Origin: Leucobacter viscericola
GTDB taxonomy: Bacteria; Actinomycetota; Actinomycetes; Actinomycetales; Microbacteriaceae
Direction of reading: 5' to 3'
DNA length: 64,000 nt
Assembly: GCF_011299575.1 (NCBI RefSeq)
Contig: NZ_CP049863.1
Location: 3,224,001 to 3,288,000 of the forward strand
Shown: in pieces, positions 24,132-35,749 of the stretch
Layout of the letters: each line of letters starts with the position of its first letter
Position numbering within the stretch: the first letter of the stretch is position 1
Program-made: the position numbers and the translations under genes
Notes under the pieces: generated by a model
Told to the model about the DNA's origin: nothing
What the model saw: only the letters and a program-made list of their open reading frames with translations
Database searches by the model: none

Positions 24132-24170
24132 CCAACGGGTTGGATCGTTATGCACGGTCCAACCCGTTGG
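24132..24170. other. Hairpin between rpsG and fusA
   Basis: CCAACGGGTTGGA (24132-24144) pairs perfectly with 24158-24170 around a 13-base loop. There is no T run, so it is more likely an RNA processing or stability element, or an attenuator, than a terminator. Confidence 0.55.
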
Positions 24171-24230
24171 TAGCGGGTCACGTTGTGACTCGCAATCCGA
24201 ACTTTCACCCCCTATACGGAGGAGACACCC

Positions 24231-26351
24231 GTGGCACAAGACGTGCTCACCGACCTGAGTAAGGTCCGCAATATCGGCATCATGGCGCACATCGATGCTG
24301 GCAAGACCACCACGACCGAGCGCATCCTGTTCTACACGGGTGTTAACCACAAGCTGGGCGAGACCCACGATGGTGCTTCGACGACTGACTGGATGGAGCA
24401 GGAGAAAGAGCGCGGCATCACGATCACCAGTGCCGCGGTGACTTGCTTCTGGAACAAAAACCAGGTCAACATCATTGACACCCCGGGCCACGTTGACTTC
24501 ACCGTTGAGGTGGAGCGCTCGCTCCGCGTGCTCGACGGTGCTGTTGCTGTGTTTGACGGTAAAGAGGGCGTTGAGCCCCAGTCTGAGACCGTGTGGCGTC
24601 AGGCTGACAAGTACGGCGTACCCCGCATCTGCTTCGTCAACAAGATGGACAAGATGGGTGCCGACTTCTACTTCACCGTAGACACCATCATCAACCGCCT
24701 TGGCGCGAAGCCGCTCGTTATGCAGCTTCCTATCGGTTCAGAGTCCGCCTTTGTTGGCGTTGTGGACCTGCTCTCGATGAAGGCGTTCGTCTGGGAAGGC
24801 GATGCCAAGGGCGACGTGACGCTCGGCGCAAACTACGAGATCCAGGAGATCCCCGCGGATCTGCAGGCTCGCGCAGAAGAGTACCGCGCAAAGCTCGTTG
24901 AGACCGTTGCTGAGACCGATGACGCGCTGCTGGAGAAGTTCTTCGGTGGCGAGGAGCTCTCGATCGACGAGATCAAGGCAGGCATCCGCAAGCTTGTTGT
25001 GAACAACGAGATCTACCCGGTCTACTGTGGTTCTGCCTTCAAGAACCGTGGCATCCAGCCCATGCTCGACGCGGTTGTGGATTTCCTCCCCAACCCGCTC
25101 GACGTTGGAGCTATCGAGGCACATGACCCCCGCGACGAGAGCATCGTTATTGAGCGTCGTCCCAACGCGGATGAGCCGTTCTCGGCTCTTGCGTTCAAGG
25201 TTGCAGTGCACCCGTTCTTCGGTCGTCTCACCTACGTGCGCGTTTACTCCGGTCATGTTGAGTCGGGCGCTCAGCTCATCAACACAACCAAGAGCAAAAA
25301 AGAGCGCATCGGCAAGATCTTCCAGATGCACGCCAACAAGGAGATCCCGGTTGACAGCCTCACCGCTGGCAACATCTACGCGGTTATCGGCCTCAAGGAC
25401 ACCACCACTGGTGACACCCTGAGCGATCCGGCTAACCAGGTTGTTCTCGAGTCGATGACCTTCCCGGAGCCCGTGATCGAGGTTGCGATCGAGCCCAAGA
25501 CCAAGAGCGACCAGGAGAAGCTCGGTACAGCTATTCAGAAGCTTGCCGAAGAGGATCCGACGTTCCGCGTCAGCCAGAACGAAGAAACGGGTCAGACCGT
25601 TATCGCTGGTATGGGAGAGCTTCACCTCGACATCCTCGTTGACCGCATGAAGCGCGAGTTCAACGTTGAGGCGAACGTCGGCAAGCCCCAGGTGGCTTAC
25701 CGCGAGACGATTCGCCGCGAGGTGCCGAAGTACGACTACACCCACAAGAAGCAGACCGGTGGATCCGGTCAGTTTGCTAAGGTGCAGATCTCGCTGGCGC
25801 CGCTCGACACCGCAGAGGCTGGCGACAAGGTGTACGACTTCGAGGACAAGGTGACCGGTGGTCGCGTTCCTCGTGAGTACATCCCGTCGGTTAACGCTGG
25901 TATCCAGGACGCCATGCAGTACGGCATCCTTGCTGGCTTCCCCGTGGTCAACGTCAAGGCTTCGCTGCTTGACGGCCAGTACCACGATGTGGACTCCTCG
26001 GAAATGGCGTTTAAGATCGCCGGCTCCATGGCGTTCAAGGAAGCTGCTCGTCTCGCTCAGCCCGTGCTGCTCGAGCCGATGATGGCGGTTGAGGTTCGTA
26101 CCCCCGAGGAGTACATGGGCGACGTTATCGGCGACCTGAACTCACGTCGTGGGCAGATCCAGTCGATGGAGGACGCGAGCGGCGTGAAGGTTATTCGCGC
26201 TCTTGTTCCTCTCTCCGAGATGTTCGGGTACATTGGCGATCTCCGGTCGAAGACCAGTGGTCGTGCGGTGTTCTCGATGACCTTTGACTCCTATGCTGAG
26301 GTGCCGAAGGCTGTGGCCGAAGAGATCATTCAGAAGGCCAAGGGCGAGTAA
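24231..26351 (+). CDS. fusA: Translation elongation factor G
   Basis: The 706-residue GTPase drives ribosomal translocation. G1 is [14 protein letters not shown]3 is DTPGHVDF, and the NKMD base-recognition motif is present. GTG start with GGAGGAGACACCC upstream. The full five-domain length is present with no truncation. Located between rpsG and tuf in the str operon. Confidence 0.99.
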   Translation: MAQDVLTDLSKVRNIGIMAHIDAGKTTTTERILFYTGVNHKLGETHDGASTTDWMEQEKERGITITSAAVTCFWNKNQVNIIDTPGHVDFTVEVERSLRVLDGAVAVFDGKEGVEPQSETVWRQADKYGVPRICFVNKMDKMGADFYFTVDTIINRLGAKPLVMQLPIGSESAFVGVVDLLSMKAFVWEGDAKGDVTLGANYEIQEIPADLQARAEEYRAKLVETVAETDDALLEKFFGGEELSIDEIKAGIRKLVVNNEIYPVYCGSAFKNRGIQPMLDAVVDFLPNPLDVGAIEAHDPRDESIVIERRPNADEPFSALAFKVAVHPFFGRLTYVRVYSGHVESGAQLINTTKSKKERIGKIFQMHANKEIPVDSLTAGNIYAVIGLKDTTTGDTLSDPANQVVLESMTFPEPVIEVAIEPKTKSDQEKLGTAIQKLAEEDPTFRVSQNEETGQTVIAGMGELHLDILVDRMKREFNVEANVGKPQVAYRETIRREVPKYDYTHKKQTGGSGQFAKVQISLAPLDTAEAGDKVYDFEDKVTGGRVPREYIPSVNAGIQDAMQYGILAGFPVVNVKASLLDGQYHDVDSSEMAFKIAGSMAFKEAARLAQPVLLEPMMAVEVRTPEEYMGDVIGDLNSRRGQIQSMEDASGVKVIRALVPLSEMFGYIGDLRSKTSGRAVFSMTFDSYAEVPKAVAEEIIQKAKGE

Positions 26352-26358
26352 AACCGCC

Positions 26359-26399
26359 CACGGATTGGCGGCGGAACAAACTTCCGCCGCCAACCCGTG
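26359..26399. other. Hairpin between fusA and tuf
   Basis: A 12-bp perfect stem (26365-26376 with 26382-26393) has a 5-base loop. After one mismatch it extends by 5 bp (26359-26363 with 26395-26399). No T run follows, so partial attenuation or mRNA processing is likelier than full termination. Confidence 0.55.
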
Positions 26400-26459
26400 A
26401 GTTCAGGTCGCGATCACAGGCCGGAACTTGTAACATAAATACACACACCCGTACTCGTG

Positions 26460-26480
26460 CCCTCCGAAACCGTCGGAGGG
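26460..26480. other. Hairpin in the tuf leader
   Basis: CCCTCCGA (26460-26467) pairs perfectly with TCGGAGGG (26473-26480). It lies 21 bases before the tuf ribosome-binding site and may be part of the leader. Confidence 0.45.
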
Positions 26481-26513
26481 TATACGGTACTCGATGTCCT
26501 GAGGAGGACCATA

Positions 26514-27707
26514 GTGGCGAAGGCCAAGTTCGAGCGGACCAAGCCGCACGTAAACATCGGAACGATCGGTCACGTTGACCACGGTAAGACGACTCTTACC
26601 GCTGCTATCTCGAAGACTCTCGCTGACAAGTTCCCGTCTGACGTGAACGTACAGCGCGATTTCGACACGATCGACTCGGCTCCGGAGGAGCGCCAGCGCG
26701 GTATCACCATCAACATCTCGCATGTTGAGTACGAGACCGACAAGCGCCACTACGCGCACGTCGATGCGCCAGGTCACGCTGACTACATCAAGAACATGAT
26801 CACCGGTGCCGCACAGATGGACGGCGCAATCCTCGTGGTTGCAGCAACCGATGGCCTCATGGCTCAGTCGAAGGAGCACATCCTTCTCGCGAAGCAGGTT
26901 GGCGTTCCTTACCTGCTCGTTGCACTCAACAAGTGCGACCAGGTCGACGACGAGGAAATCCTCGAGCTCGTCGAGATGGAGGTCCGCGAGGAGCTCACCA
27001 AGAATGGCTTCGATGGCGACAACGCTCCTGTTGTTCGCGTTTCGGGCTACCAGGCACTCCAGGGCGAAGAGAAGTGGGTTAACTCCGTTCTCGAGCTCAT
27101 GGAAGCTGTCGACGAGAGCATCCCCGATCCCGTGCGCGACAAGGACAAGCCGTTCCTTATGCCCGTTGAGGACGTCTTCACGATCACCGGTCGTGGCACC
27201 GTTGTCACCGGCCGCGCCGAGCGTGGAACCCTGAAGATCAACTCCGAGGTCGAGATTGTGGGCCTGCGTCCGACGCAGAAGACCACCGTCACCGGCATCG
27301 AGATGTTCCACAAGCAGCTCGACGAGGCATGGGCCGGCGAGAACTGTGGTCTGCTTCTCCGTGGCACCAAGCGCGAAGATGTTGAGCGTGGACAGGTTGT
27401 CGTTGCTCCTGGCTCGATCACCCCTCACACCAACTTCGAGGGCACTGCCTACATCCTGAAGAAGGAAGAGGGCGGGCGTCACAACCCGTTCGAGACCAAC
27501 TACCGCCCGCAGTTCTACTTCCGTACGACTGACGTGACCGGTGTTATCACCCTTCCCGAGGACAAGCCGATGGTTATGCCCGGCGACACCACCGACATGA
27601 CGGTCGAGCTGATCCAGCCGATCGCTATGGAGGATGGCCTCGGCTTCGCTATTCGTGAGGGTGGCCGCACCGTCGGCGCCGGCACGGTGACCAAGGTTCT
27701 TGCCTAG
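26514..27707 (+). CDS. tuf: Translation elongation factor Tu
   Basis: The 397-residue GTPase delivers aminoacyl-tRNA. G1 is [11 protein letters not shown]3 is DAPGHADY, and the NKCD motif is present. The GTG start at 26514 follows a GAGGAGG site; the longer frame from 26457 adds only leader sequence with a hairpin. Last gene of the str operon, followed by a strong terminator. Confidence 0.99.
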   Translation: MAKAKFERTKPHVNIGTIGHVDHGKTTLTAAISKTLADKFPSDVNVQRDFDTIDSAPEERQRGITINISHVEYETDKRHYAHVDAPGHADYIKNMITGAAQMDGAILVVAATDGLMAQSKEHILLAKQVGVPYLLVALNKCDQVDDEEILELVEMEVREELTKNGFDGDNAPVVRVSGYQALQGEEKWVNSVLELMEAVDESIPDPVRDKDKPFLMPVEDVFTITGRGTVVTGRAERGTLKINSEVEIVGLRPTQKTTVTGIEMFHKQLDEAWAGENCGLLLRGTKREDVERGQVVVAPGSITPHTNFEGTAYILKKEEGGRHNPFETNYRPQFYFRTTDVTGVITLPEDKPMVMPGDTTDMTVELIQPIAMEDGLGFAIREGGRTVGAGTVTKVLA

Positions 27708-27722
27708 TCATTAGCGAACACA

Positions 27723-27758
27723 ACAAAGGCCCCCAGGAGAAATCCTGGGGGCCTTTGT
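27723..27758. terminator. tuf: tuf terminator, probably bidirectional
   Basis: A perfect 16-bp stem (27723-27738 with 27743-27758) closed by a GAAA tetraloop. The arms end in AAAGG/CCTTT, giving T-rich runs in both directions, so it may also end the convergent gene at 27780. Confidence 0.9.
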
Positions 27759-27779
27759 CGTTGTCTGTGCGGGGCGGAC

Positions 27780-27995
27780 CTATTCAGTCCCGAACTTCTC
27801 ATCAAGGGTTGCTCGGATATCTTCTATCTGATCGCCGAACTTGCCGCCAGTCGTCCTATCCGCAAATTCTGCCGCGCCGTCGAGCACCTTGTCGCTCACG
27901 CCCTCAGCTTTTTCACTGCCGAGCGATTCCTTGACATTCTCGGTCTGCTCCTTGACGAAATCGCCGGCTTTCTTCCCGAGATCCTCTATCCCCAT
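27780..27995 (-). CDS. MT0933-like antitoxin family protein
   Basis: A 71-residue charged, helical protein. The motif ADRTTGGKFGDQIEDIRATL resembles the PF14013 (MT0933/Rv0909) group, named antitoxin from a mycobacterial pair. No toxin gene is next to it, so here it is an orphan and its real role is open. ATG 27995 has AAGGGG upstream; the frame's earlier opening at 28256 crosses the divergent gene's promoter region. Confidence 0.75.
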   Translation of the reverse strand: MGIEDLGKKAGDFVKEQTENVKESLGSEKAEGVSDKVLDGAAEFADRTTGGKFGDQIEDIRATLDEKFGTE

Positions 27996-28245
27996 GCTGT
28001 TCCCCTTTGTCGTGCTTTGAGAGATGAACATCTCCGCCAAAATTATCGCCCGACCCGCGCTCGACAAAAAGGGGGTTGGCAGCTTGGCTTCTGTCTGATT
28101 CCCTACGGGTGTGGCCGCAGCACGGATACTCAGGCGAGGGGGTGTGCTGTTCTGGTTCGGGGACCGGGACCGGTATCCTCGAAGGGGGTAGTAGCCGCAT
28201 TTAGCGGTCAGGGCCTCGGAACGGCCACAGACGAATGGAGAATGC

Positions 28246-30045
28246 GTGCCGAGCACCGCAAGTCAGCGCATTGCGCACTTCGTAAAACAGTACGGAGTGC
28301 TCTTTGGGCTCGATGCTCTGTCGTGGGCCGTCGGCATCACTGCCGCGCTGGTGCTCCGGTTTGACTTTGGCCTCGAGCGCATTCACTGGGGTTGGGCCTC
28401 CGCGGTCATCTGCGTGACCATTGTGCTGCAGCTCATCGGTGGCTGGGTTTTTTGGCTATATCGAAACCGCTATGAGGTTGGCAGTTTTGACGAGGTGCGT
28501 GCGCTTGTCATCAACATCACCGCCGTCACGATCGTGGCCTGGATCTTTGCCTTCTGGGTAGGATTCGGAAACGGCATACCCCGCAGCACGATGATTATTG
28601 CCGCTCCCATCACCTTCAGCCTGATGGGAGTCTCGCGATACATTGTGCGGCTGTATGGCGAACGCCAGCTGAAGCCTGGTCTCGAAGCAGAGCATGCCCT
28701 GCTCTACGGCGCGGGATACCTGGGAGTGCAGACCGCAAAGCGGCTCCTGACCGACGCCAAGGGAGCTGTGCTCCCGGTAGGTTTTCTTGACGACGATCCG
28801 CGCAAGCGCAACCAAGAGGTGCGCGGTGTCAGGGTGCTCGGAGGCTTTGACGACCTCGCCGCGGTTGCACGGCAGACTGGAGCGACTCGTCTCATCGTTT
28901 GTATCGGCGATGCAGACTCGATCATGATGCGTCGCGTGGACGAGGCCGCTGACAATGCGGGGCTTACCGCCATGGTGCTCCCGCCGCTCGACCAAATTTT
29001 GCAGAACTCCTCGGCGATCTCTGATGTGCGTGAGCTGTCGATTGAGGACTTGATCGGACGCCACCCCGTGCGTCTCGAAACTGAATCTATTGCGGAGTAC
29101 CTGCAAGATAAGCGCGTCCTTGTTACGGGGGCGGGCGGGTCTATCGGATCAGAGCTTTGCAGGCAGCTCGCTCGCTTTGCACCGCGCGAACTCATCATGC
29201 TTGACCGCGACGAAACGGCGCTGCAGGAGAGCCAACTCTCGATCAGCGGGCACGGTCTGCTCGACACCAATGACGTTGTGCTCGCAGATATTCGAGATGG
29301 CGAAAATCTCACACGAATCTTCACCGAGCGAAAGCCCGATGTTGTGTTTCACGCCGCAGCGCTGAAGCACCTGCCGATGCTGGAGCAGTACCCCGACGAG
29401 GCGTGGAAAACCAACGTGCTCGGCACGCTCGGTGTGTTGCGAGCGTCCAAGGCTGCCGGGGTCGGCACCTTCGTGAACATTTCGACGGACAAAGCTGCGA
29501 ACCCCACGAGCGTCCTCGGACACTCGAAGCGAGTCGCAGAGAAGCTGACGGCGTGGATGGCGGAGCAGACCGGTCAGCGTTACCTTTCGGTGCGCTTTGG
29601 CAACGTCATTGGCAGCAGGGGATCCATGTTGCCGACCTTCCGTAATCTGATTCAGGCGGGGCGACCGATCACGGTTACTCACCCCGAAGTCACACGATTT
29701 TTCATGACGATTCCCGAGGCCTGCCAACTGGTTATTCAGGCTGGAGGAATCGGGCGGCCCGGCGAGGTGCTTATTCTCGATATGGGGGAGCCCGTGCTGA
29801 TCCTCGACGTCGCGCGTCGCATGATTGCGCAGTCGGGCAAAGACATCGAGATCGTCTTCACCGGTCTCCGCCACGGCGAGAAGCTCCACGAAGAGCTTGT
29901 TGGTCAGGGGGAGGGCAACGATCGGCCTTTCCACCCGAAGATCACACACGCGCATGTCGATACGATTTCGCCCGATGTGCTCGACCACGAGGGCTGGGTC
30001 GCGCGTATGGACCTTACCCGCGAGGCCGAGGGGAGGGTGTCGTGA
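28246..30045 (+). CDS. CapD/FlaA1-like membrane polysaccharide biosynthesis protein
   Basis: A 599-residue protein of the membrane-anchored nucleotide-sugar dehydratase/epimerase group. About four N-terminal membrane segments (1-135) are followed by a CoA-binding-like Rossmann domain (GAGYLGVQTAKRLL) and a SDR domain with GAGGSIGSE. The SDR Tyr-x3-Lys equivalent appears as SVLGHSKRVAE, without Tyr, as is normal for this subfamily. Such enzymes make UDP-linked 4-keto-6-deoxy sugars for glycans. GTG start; the stop overlaps the next gene (GTGA). Confidence 0.9.
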   Translation: MPSTASQRIAHFVKQYGVLFGLDALSWAVGITAALVLRFDFGLERIHWGWASAVICVTIVLQLIGGWVFWLYRNRYEVGSFDEVRALVINITAVTIVAWIFAFWVGFGNGIPRSTMIIAAPITFSLMGVSRYIVRLYGERQLKPGLEAEHALLYGAGYLGVQTAKRLLTDAKGAVLPVGFLDDDPRKRNQEVRGVRVLGGFDDLAAVARQTGATRLIVCIGDADSIMMRRVDEAADNAGLTAMVLPPLDQILQNSSAISDVRELSIEDLIGRHPVRLETESIAEYLQDKRVLVTGAGGSIGSELCRQLARFAPRELIMLDRDETALQESQLSISGHGLLDTNDVVLADIRDGENLTRIFTERKPDVVFHAAALKHLPMLEQYPDEAWKTNVLGTLGVLRASKAAGVGTFVNISTDKAANPTSVLGHSKRVAEKLTAWMAEQTGQRYLSVRFGNVIGSRGSMLPTFRNLIQAGRPITVTHPEVTRFFMTIPEACQLVIQAGGIGRPGEVLILDMGEPVLILDVARRMIAQSGKDIEIVFTGLRHGEKLHEELVGQGEGNDRPFHPKITHAHVDTISPDVLDHEGWVARMDLTREAEGRVS

Positions 30046-31123
30046 CCCTCGGAATGCTCGCATTGGTGTTTGGCGGCGGCACGCTAGTGCTCAGCGGGTT
30101 GCTTCCCTTCATCGTGAAGCCGCTGCTCATGCGGCTCGGGATCATGGACGTGCCGTCGGATCGCTCTTCGCACGATCGTCCGATCCTGCGTGGGCTGGGG
30201 CTTGCCGTGCTCATCGCAATAACGGTCAACCTCGGCGCGGTGTTTGCGTTTGCGCTCTCCGCCGCCCCCGATGCATCCGCCTGGAAGTTTCTGCTTGCGA
30301 TCGGCATCGGAACCCTCGCCGCGGGGCTCCTCGGTCTCGGGGAAGACCTGCGTGGCCTGAGCGTGCCCGTGCGCAGCGCTCTGTTGCTGATCATTGCGGG
30401 AGCGAGTTCTGCGTCGCTACTGTGGATTGCAGATCAGGCAGAAGGACCCGCTTCGTTCCGATGGGTGCTGGGGCTAGATGTTTGGGCATTGCCTCTGTGG
30501 GGCTTGATAATCATTGGTGTTTACGGGGTGTTTTTCATCTCGAGTTACATCAACGTCTCTAACTTTATGGATGGCCTCAACGGTATTAGCGGTTTTCACG
30601 GAGTCATCGCTGGCCTCGCGTTTGCCGTTGCGGGCTGGCTAACCGGGGCAGTTTGGCTTGCAATCGCGGGACTCGTGCTTGCTGCGGGGTTCGCCGGATT
30701 CCTGCCCTGGAATCTCACAAAGCCGGGAGCGTTTCTCGGCGATGTTGGGAGCTACCTGCTTGGGGAGCCGTCGCGATCCTGAGTTTCGCAGCCTTTGTAG
30801 ACGGTGTGCCCTTCCTCGCGACGATTGGGCCAATGGTCATCTACTTCGGCGATGTCGGCGTCACCCTCGTGAAGCGTGTGCGGGCAGGGCACAAGTGGGA
30901 CGAGCCCCACAAAGAACACGTGTATCAGCGCATACAGCAGCTTGGGTATTCGCACGTGTGGGCCTCGGGGATCACAGCCCTTTGCACACTGCTCACTTCG
31001 CTGCTGGGTCTGGCATCCATTTTTACCGGTTTGTTTGGGTCCCTGGCCTTGCTCGCGGGCGGTCTAGCAGTCCTACTGTTCTACCTTGCTCTGCCGCGAA
31101 TTTTGCCGCCGCGTGGCCGCTGA
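30042..31123 (+). pseudogene. WecA/MraY-like glycosyl-1-phosphate transferase, one-base frameshift
   Basis: The first frame (30042-30782) encodes an integral membrane GT4-family transferase, including NFMDGLNG and FLGDVGSYLLG. It then runs into GEPSRS and stop. The continuation is in the next frame (from about 30762): GAVAILSFAAFVDGVPFLA and the family's HKEHVYQRI. Adding one G to the run 30762-30765 (CTTGGGGAGCC) restores one 360-residue protein of family length. It could be a mutation, a sequencing error or, less likely, slippage. The enzyme would transfer a sugar phosphate to undecaprenyl phosphate, the first membrane step in making the glycan served by the CapD-like neighbour. Confidence 0.85.
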
Positions 31124-31487
31124 GAATCGCTACGAAACGCCACGACACGCCCGGGTTGCACGCATCGCCACCCCTGTGTCAGAATAGACAGGTTCAGTAC
31201 TCTCTATTTCGGTAGGGATCACTGCCAGGTTGTGCATAATTGCCTCGGTTTACCGGGGCGTTAGGCCGCGGGTAGCGAACACGCCCCGCACGCCTCAGTG
31301 TGGCTAGATTAAGCGGTTGATCCGCGCAATCCGGCCATTTTTGTGTGCGTGGGGGATTGACAGGTGAACAGAGACCCAACACGAGACGCGACATGTGTCG
31401 ATTGTCAGGGCGCTGATACGCAAGACGTCCAATGCTGGGCAGGCCCAGGTCTGCACGGTACGACGCAAGTAGAAAGTAGAGAGTCAC
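31124..31487 (+). other. Upstream region and long leader of the S10 operon
   Basis: This 364-base region has the promoter at 31156-31185. A leader of about 300 bases follows, with a hairpin CGGGGCGT/ACGCCCCG (31254-31261 with 31281-31288) and a palindrome CGACATGTGTCG near 31390. No gene is seen. The long leader is consistent with translational or transcriptional feedback by a ribosomal protein, but no known motif was recognised. Confidence 0.5.
31156..31185 (+). promoter_or_regulatory. S10 operon promoter candidate
   Basis: TTGCAC (31156-31161), an 18-base spacer and CAGAAT (31180-31185). Confidence 0.5.
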
Positions 31488-31796
31488 ATGGCGGGACAAA
31501 AGATCCGCATCCGACTGAAGTCGTATGACCACGAGGTCATTGACAACTCCGCACGGAAGATTGTCGACACGGTCACCCGCGCGGGTGCAACCGTAATTGG
31601 CCCCGTGCCGCTCCCCACGGAGAAGAACGTGATCGCAGTGATCCGTTCGCCCCACAAGTACAAGGACAGCCGCGAGCACTTCGAGAAGCGCACGCACAAG
31701 CGTCTGATCGACATTGTTGATCCCACCCCCAAGGCCGTTGATTCGCTCATGCGCCTTGACCTGCCTGCCGATGTCAACATCGAGATCAAGCTGTAA
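31488..31796 (+). CDS. rpsJ: 30S ribosomal protein S10
   Basis: A 102-residue S10 of normal length ([17 protein letters not shown]). It assembles into the 30S head and also acts as NusE in antitermination. First gene of the S10/spc cluster, behind a leader of about 300 bases. Confidence 0.98.
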   Translation: MAGQKIRIRLKSYDHEVIDNSARKIVDTVTRAGATVIGPVPLPTEKNVIAVIRSPHKYKDSREHFEKRTHKRLIDIVDPTPKAVDSLMRLDLPADVNIEIKL

Positions 31797-31810
31797 GGGG
31801 GATCCAGAAC

Positions 31811-32464
31811 ATGTCAGTAACACGTAACGTGAAGGGTCTTCTGGGCACCAAGCTCGGTATGACGCAGGTATGGGACGAGAACGGCAATGTCGTTCCCGTT
31901 ACCGTTATCGAGGTGGCACCCAACGTTGTCACCCAGATCCGCACCGCTGAGGTCGACGGCTACAGCGCTGTTCAGATCGCCGCGGGACAGATCGATCCTC
32001 GCAAGGTGAACAAGCCGACCGCTGGTCACTTCGAAAAGGCCGGGGTTACCCCGCGCCGTCACCTCACCGAGGTTCGCACCTCTGACGCCGCAGACTACAG
32101 CCTCGGCCAGGAGCTCACCGTTGATGGTGTTTTCGAGGCCGGTCAGTCGATCGACGTCGTTGGCACTTCAAAGGGCAAGGGCTTCGCCGGTGCCATGAAG
32201 CGTCACAACTTCAAGGGCGTATCGGCATCGCACGGCGCGCACCGCAACCACCGCAAGCCGGGTTCAATCGGCGGCGCCGCGACCCCCGGTCGCGTGTTCA
32301 AGGGTCAGCGCATGCCAGGCCGCATGGGAGGCGAGCGCGTAACCGTGCAGAACCTCACCGTGCAGGCGATTGACGCTGAGAAGGGTCTCATCCTGGTTAA
32401 GGGTGCAGTTCCCGGCGCACGCGGTCGTCTCGTATTCGTTCGTAACGCAGTGAAGGGGGCGTAG
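31811..32464 (+). CDS. rplC: 50S ribosomal protein L3
   Basis: A 217-residue L3, an early 50S assembly protein. The long extension that reaches the peptidyl transferase centre is visible ([20 protein letters not shown]). ATG with an AGGGGGAT site; 14 bases after rpsJ. Confidence 0.98.
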   Translation: MSVTRNVKGLLGTKLGMTQVWDENGNVVPVTVIEVAPNVVTQIRTAEVDGYSAVQIAAGQIDPRKVNKPTAGHFEKAGVTPRRHLTEVRTSDAADYSLGQELTVDGVFEAGQSIDVVGTSKGKGFAGAMKRHNFKGVSASHGAHRNHRKPGSIGGAATPGRVFKGQRMPGRMGGERVTVQNLTVQAIDAEKGLILVKGAVPGARGRLVFVRNAVKGA

Positions 32465-32467
32465 TTC

Positions 32468-33121
32468 ATGGCTACCGCTACCAAGCTCGAGGTACTCGAC
32501 GCGAAGGGCAAGAAGGCCGGGTCTGTTGACCTGCCCGAGGCGATCTTCGCTGTTGAGACCAACGTCCCGCTGATCCACCAGGTGGTCACCGCTCAGCTCG
32601 CAGCTGCGCGTCAGGGAACGCACAAGACCAAGACCCGTGGTGAGGTCTCCGGTTCGGGTGTTAAGCCGTTCAAGCAGAAGGGAACCGGCCGTGCTCGTCA
32701 GGGCTCGATCCGTCAGCCTGAGCACCGCGGCGGCGGCGTAGTACACGGCCCAGTGCCGCGTGACTACTCGCAGCGCACCCCCAAGAAGATGATTGCTGCT
32801 GCACTTCGTGGCCTGCTCTCGGATCGCGCTCGCGCGAACCGCGTGCACGTCATTGAGAGCTTCGGCATCGCAGACAAGCCCAGCACCAAAGCCGCACGCG
32901 AGTACCTCGCAACGGTCGCGCCGGGCAACCGCGTTCTGGTTGTCGTTGATCGTGACGACGAGCTGACCGCGCTGAGCGTCCGCAACCTTCCGCAGGTCCA
33001 CGTGCTGTTCCAGGATCAGCTCAACGCCTACGACGTGGTCGTCAGTGACGATCTCGTCTTCACCAAGGCAGCTTTCGACGCATTCGTCGCTGGCCGTGCC
33101 GCCAAGGAGGAAACGAAGTGA
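32468..33121 (+). CDS. rplD: 50S ribosomal protein L4
   Basis: A 217-residue L4 with the exit-tunnel loop ([19 protein letters not shown]). In E. coli L4 represses the S10 operon; a leader long enough for such control exists here but was not matched. Three bases separate it from rplC. Confidence 0.98.
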   Translation: MATATKLEVLDAKGKKAGSVDLPEAIFAVETNVPLIHQVVTAQLAAARQGTHKTKTRGEVSGSGVKPFKQKGTGRARQGSIRQPEHRGGGVVHGPVPRDYSQRTPKKMIAAALRGLLSDRARANRVHVIESFGIADKPSTKAAREYLATVAPGNRVLVVVDRDDELTALSVRNLPQVHVLFQDQLNAYDVVVSDDLVFTKAAFDAFVAGRAAKEETK

Positions 33122-33417
33122 GCCTGAACAAGCCTGCACACGACGTCATCATCCGCCCCATCGTCTCGGAGAAGAGCTACAACCTCATCGACGCAAACGG
33201 CCAGTACACCTTTGAGGTGCAGCCTGATGCTTCGAAGACGGAGATCAAGCTCGCCATCGAGCAGGTATTCAACGTGAAGGTCGCAAAGATCAACACGCTG
33301 AACCGCAAGGGCAAGTCTCGCCGTACCAAGTTCGGTCTCGGGAAGCGCAAGGACACCAAGCGTGCCATTGTGACCCTGAAGTCGGGCTCCATCGACATCT
33401 TCACGGCTGCGCTGTAG
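33118..33417 (+). CDS. rplW: 50S ribosomal protein L23
   Basis: A 99-residue L23, the docking protein at the tunnel exit for trigger factor and SRP. The GTG start overlaps the rplD stop (GTGA, 33118-33121), so the two are coupled. Confidence 0.97.
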   Translation: MSLNKPAHDVIIRPIVSEKSYNLIDANGQYTFEVQPDASKTEIKLAIEQVFNVKVAKINTLNRKGKSRRTKFGLGKRKDTKRAIVTLKSGSIDIFTAAL

Positions 33418-33439
33418 AAGGGGCGAAAAGGAAACCAAC

Positions 33440-34276
<837 letters not shown>

Positions 34277-34299
34277 TCGGACAGCGGAGAGAGTAGAAG

Positions 34300-34581
34300 A
34301 TGCCTCGTAGTCTCAAGAAGGGCCCCTTCGTTGATAACCACCTGCTGAGCAAGGTAGTTGTCCAGAACGAAGCTGGCACCAAAAACGTGATCAAGACCTG
34401 GTCGCGCCGTTCGATGATCATCCCCGCAATGCTGGGACACACCATCGCGGTGCACGACGGTCGCAAGCACATTCCGGTATTCGTCACTGAAACCATGGTT
34501 GGGCACAAGCTGGGCGAGTTCGCCCCGACGCGCACCTTCCGTGGCCACGTGAAGGACGACAAGAAGGGCCGTCGCCGCTAA
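34300..34581 (+). CDS. rpsS: 30S ribosomal protein S19
   Basis: A 93-residue S19 beginning [15 protein letters not shown], normal length. It contacts tRNA and the 50S via the 30S head. 23 bases after rplB. Confidence 0.98.
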   Translation: MPRSLKKGPFVDNHLLSKVVVQNEAGTKNVIKTWSRRSMIIPAMLGHTIAVHDGRKHIPVFVTETMVGHKLGEFAPTRTFRGHVKDDKKGRRR

Positions 34582-34608
34582 CCCCGGTGACGTGAAGGAG
34601 GAAGAGAA

Positions 34609-34989
34609 ATGGTGGAGTCGATCGCACGCGTGCGTCAAATCCGCATCACCCCCCAGAAGGCTCGTCGTGTCGTTGATCTGGTCCGTGGGAAGAATGCACA
34701 GGAGGCACTCGCCATCCTGAAGTTCGCCCCGCAGGCCGCGGCGGAGCCAATTTTCAAGCTTGTTGCGTCTGCAATCGCCAATGCGCGAGTGAAGGCCGAC
34801 AAGGAAAACCTGCGTCTCAACGAAGACGAGCTTGTTATTGCTCGCGCTTACGTTGACGAGGGCACAACGCTGAAGCGTTTCCGCCCCCGTGCACAGGGCC
34901 GCGCATTCCGTATCAACAAGCGGACTAGCCACATCACGGTTGTTTTGCAGACCGCTGATGAGTTCGCCGCATCGAAGGGAGCCAAATAA
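34609..34989 (+). CDS. rplV: 50S ribosomal protein L22
   Basis: A 126-residue L22. The tunnel beta-hairpin region is present ([20 protein letters not shown]), where macrolide-resistance changes occur in other bacteria. A strong AAGGAGGAAG site precedes the ATG; the stop overlaps rpsC (TAATG). Confidence 0.98.
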   Translation: MVESIARVRQIRITPQKARRVVDLVRGKNAQEALAILKFAPQAAAEPIFKLVASAIANARVKADKENLRLNEDELVIARAYVDEGTTLKRFRPRAQGRAFRINKRTSHITVVLQTADEFAASKGAK

Positions 34990-35747
34990 TGGGCCAGAAG
35001 ATTCATCCCTATGGCTTCCGCCTCGGGATCACCACTGACCACGTCTCGCGCTGGTTCTCGGATTCGACCAAGAAGGGTCAGCGTTACGCTGACTACCTTG
35101 CAGAAGACATCCGGATCCGCCAGCACCTGACGAAGCAGCTTGATCGCGCCGGCGTTTCGCGCGTCGAGATCGAGCGCACCCGTGACCGTGTTCGCGTGGA
35201 TATCCACTCGGCACGTCCCGGCATTGTCATCGGACGCCGTGGGGCAGAGGCTGAGCGCATTCGCGCTGACCTCGAGAAGCTCACCGGCAAGCAGATCCAG
35301 CTGAACATCCTCGAGGTCAAGAACCCCGAGGCTGACGCTCAGCTCGTTGCACAGGGCATCGCCGAGCAGCTCGCTGCTCGTGTGGCGTTCCGTCGTGCGA
35401 TGCGTAAGGGTCTGCAGGGCGCTCAGCGCGCAGGCGCTAAGGGCATCCGTATCCAGGTCTCGGGCCGCCTCGGCGGCGCCGAAATGAGCCGCTCGGAGTT
35501 CTACCGCGAGGGTCGTGTGCCGCTGCACACGCTTCGTGCGAACATCGACTACGGCTTCTACGAGGCCAAGACCACCTTCGGCCGTATCGGCGTGAAGGTT
35601 TGGATCTACAAGGGTGACATGACCAACAAGGAACTCGCTCGCGAGCAGGCGGCCCAGCGGCCAGCCCGTGACCGCGGCGACCGCCGCCGTGCACCTCGCG
35701 GTGCACAGGCCGAGGCTGCACCCGCTGCAGCAGGAGCGGAGAAGTAA
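34989..35747 (+). CDS. rpsC: 30S ribosomal protein S3
   Basis: A 252-residue S3 with the KH domain ([20 protein letters not shown]) and the helicase-associated basic face of the mRNA entry. The last about 40 residues are a basic, then Ala/Pro-rich disordered tail, longer than in E. coli. Confidence 0.98.
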   Translation: MGQKIHPYGFRLGITTDHVSRWFSDSTKKGQRYADYLAEDIRIRQHLTKQLDRAGVSRVEIERTRDRVRVDIHSARPGIVIGRRGAEAERIRADLEKLTGKQIQLNILEVKNPEADAQLVAQGIAEQLAARVAFRRAMRKGLQGAQRAGAKGIRIQVSGRLGGAEMSRSEFYREGRVPLHTLRANIDYGFYEAKTTFGRIGVKVWIYKGDMTNKELAREQAAQRPARDRGDRRRAPRGAQAEAAPAAAGAEK

Positions 35748-35749
35748 GC

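Noticed and set aside
24183..24218. TTGTGA and TATACG as a fusA promoter
   Set aside because: The 24-base spacing is too long. The TATACGG sequence also occurs before tuf, but without a -35.
30750..30782. Programmed frameshifting in the WecA-like gene
   Set aside because: The site lacks a usual X-XXY-YYZ slippery heptamer, no stimulatory hairpin was noticed after it, and the DUF3995 gene has the same break, so an error or mutation is likelier.
31357..31362. A perfect TTGACA in the S10 leader
   Set aside because: No acceptable -10 lies 16-19 bases downstream.
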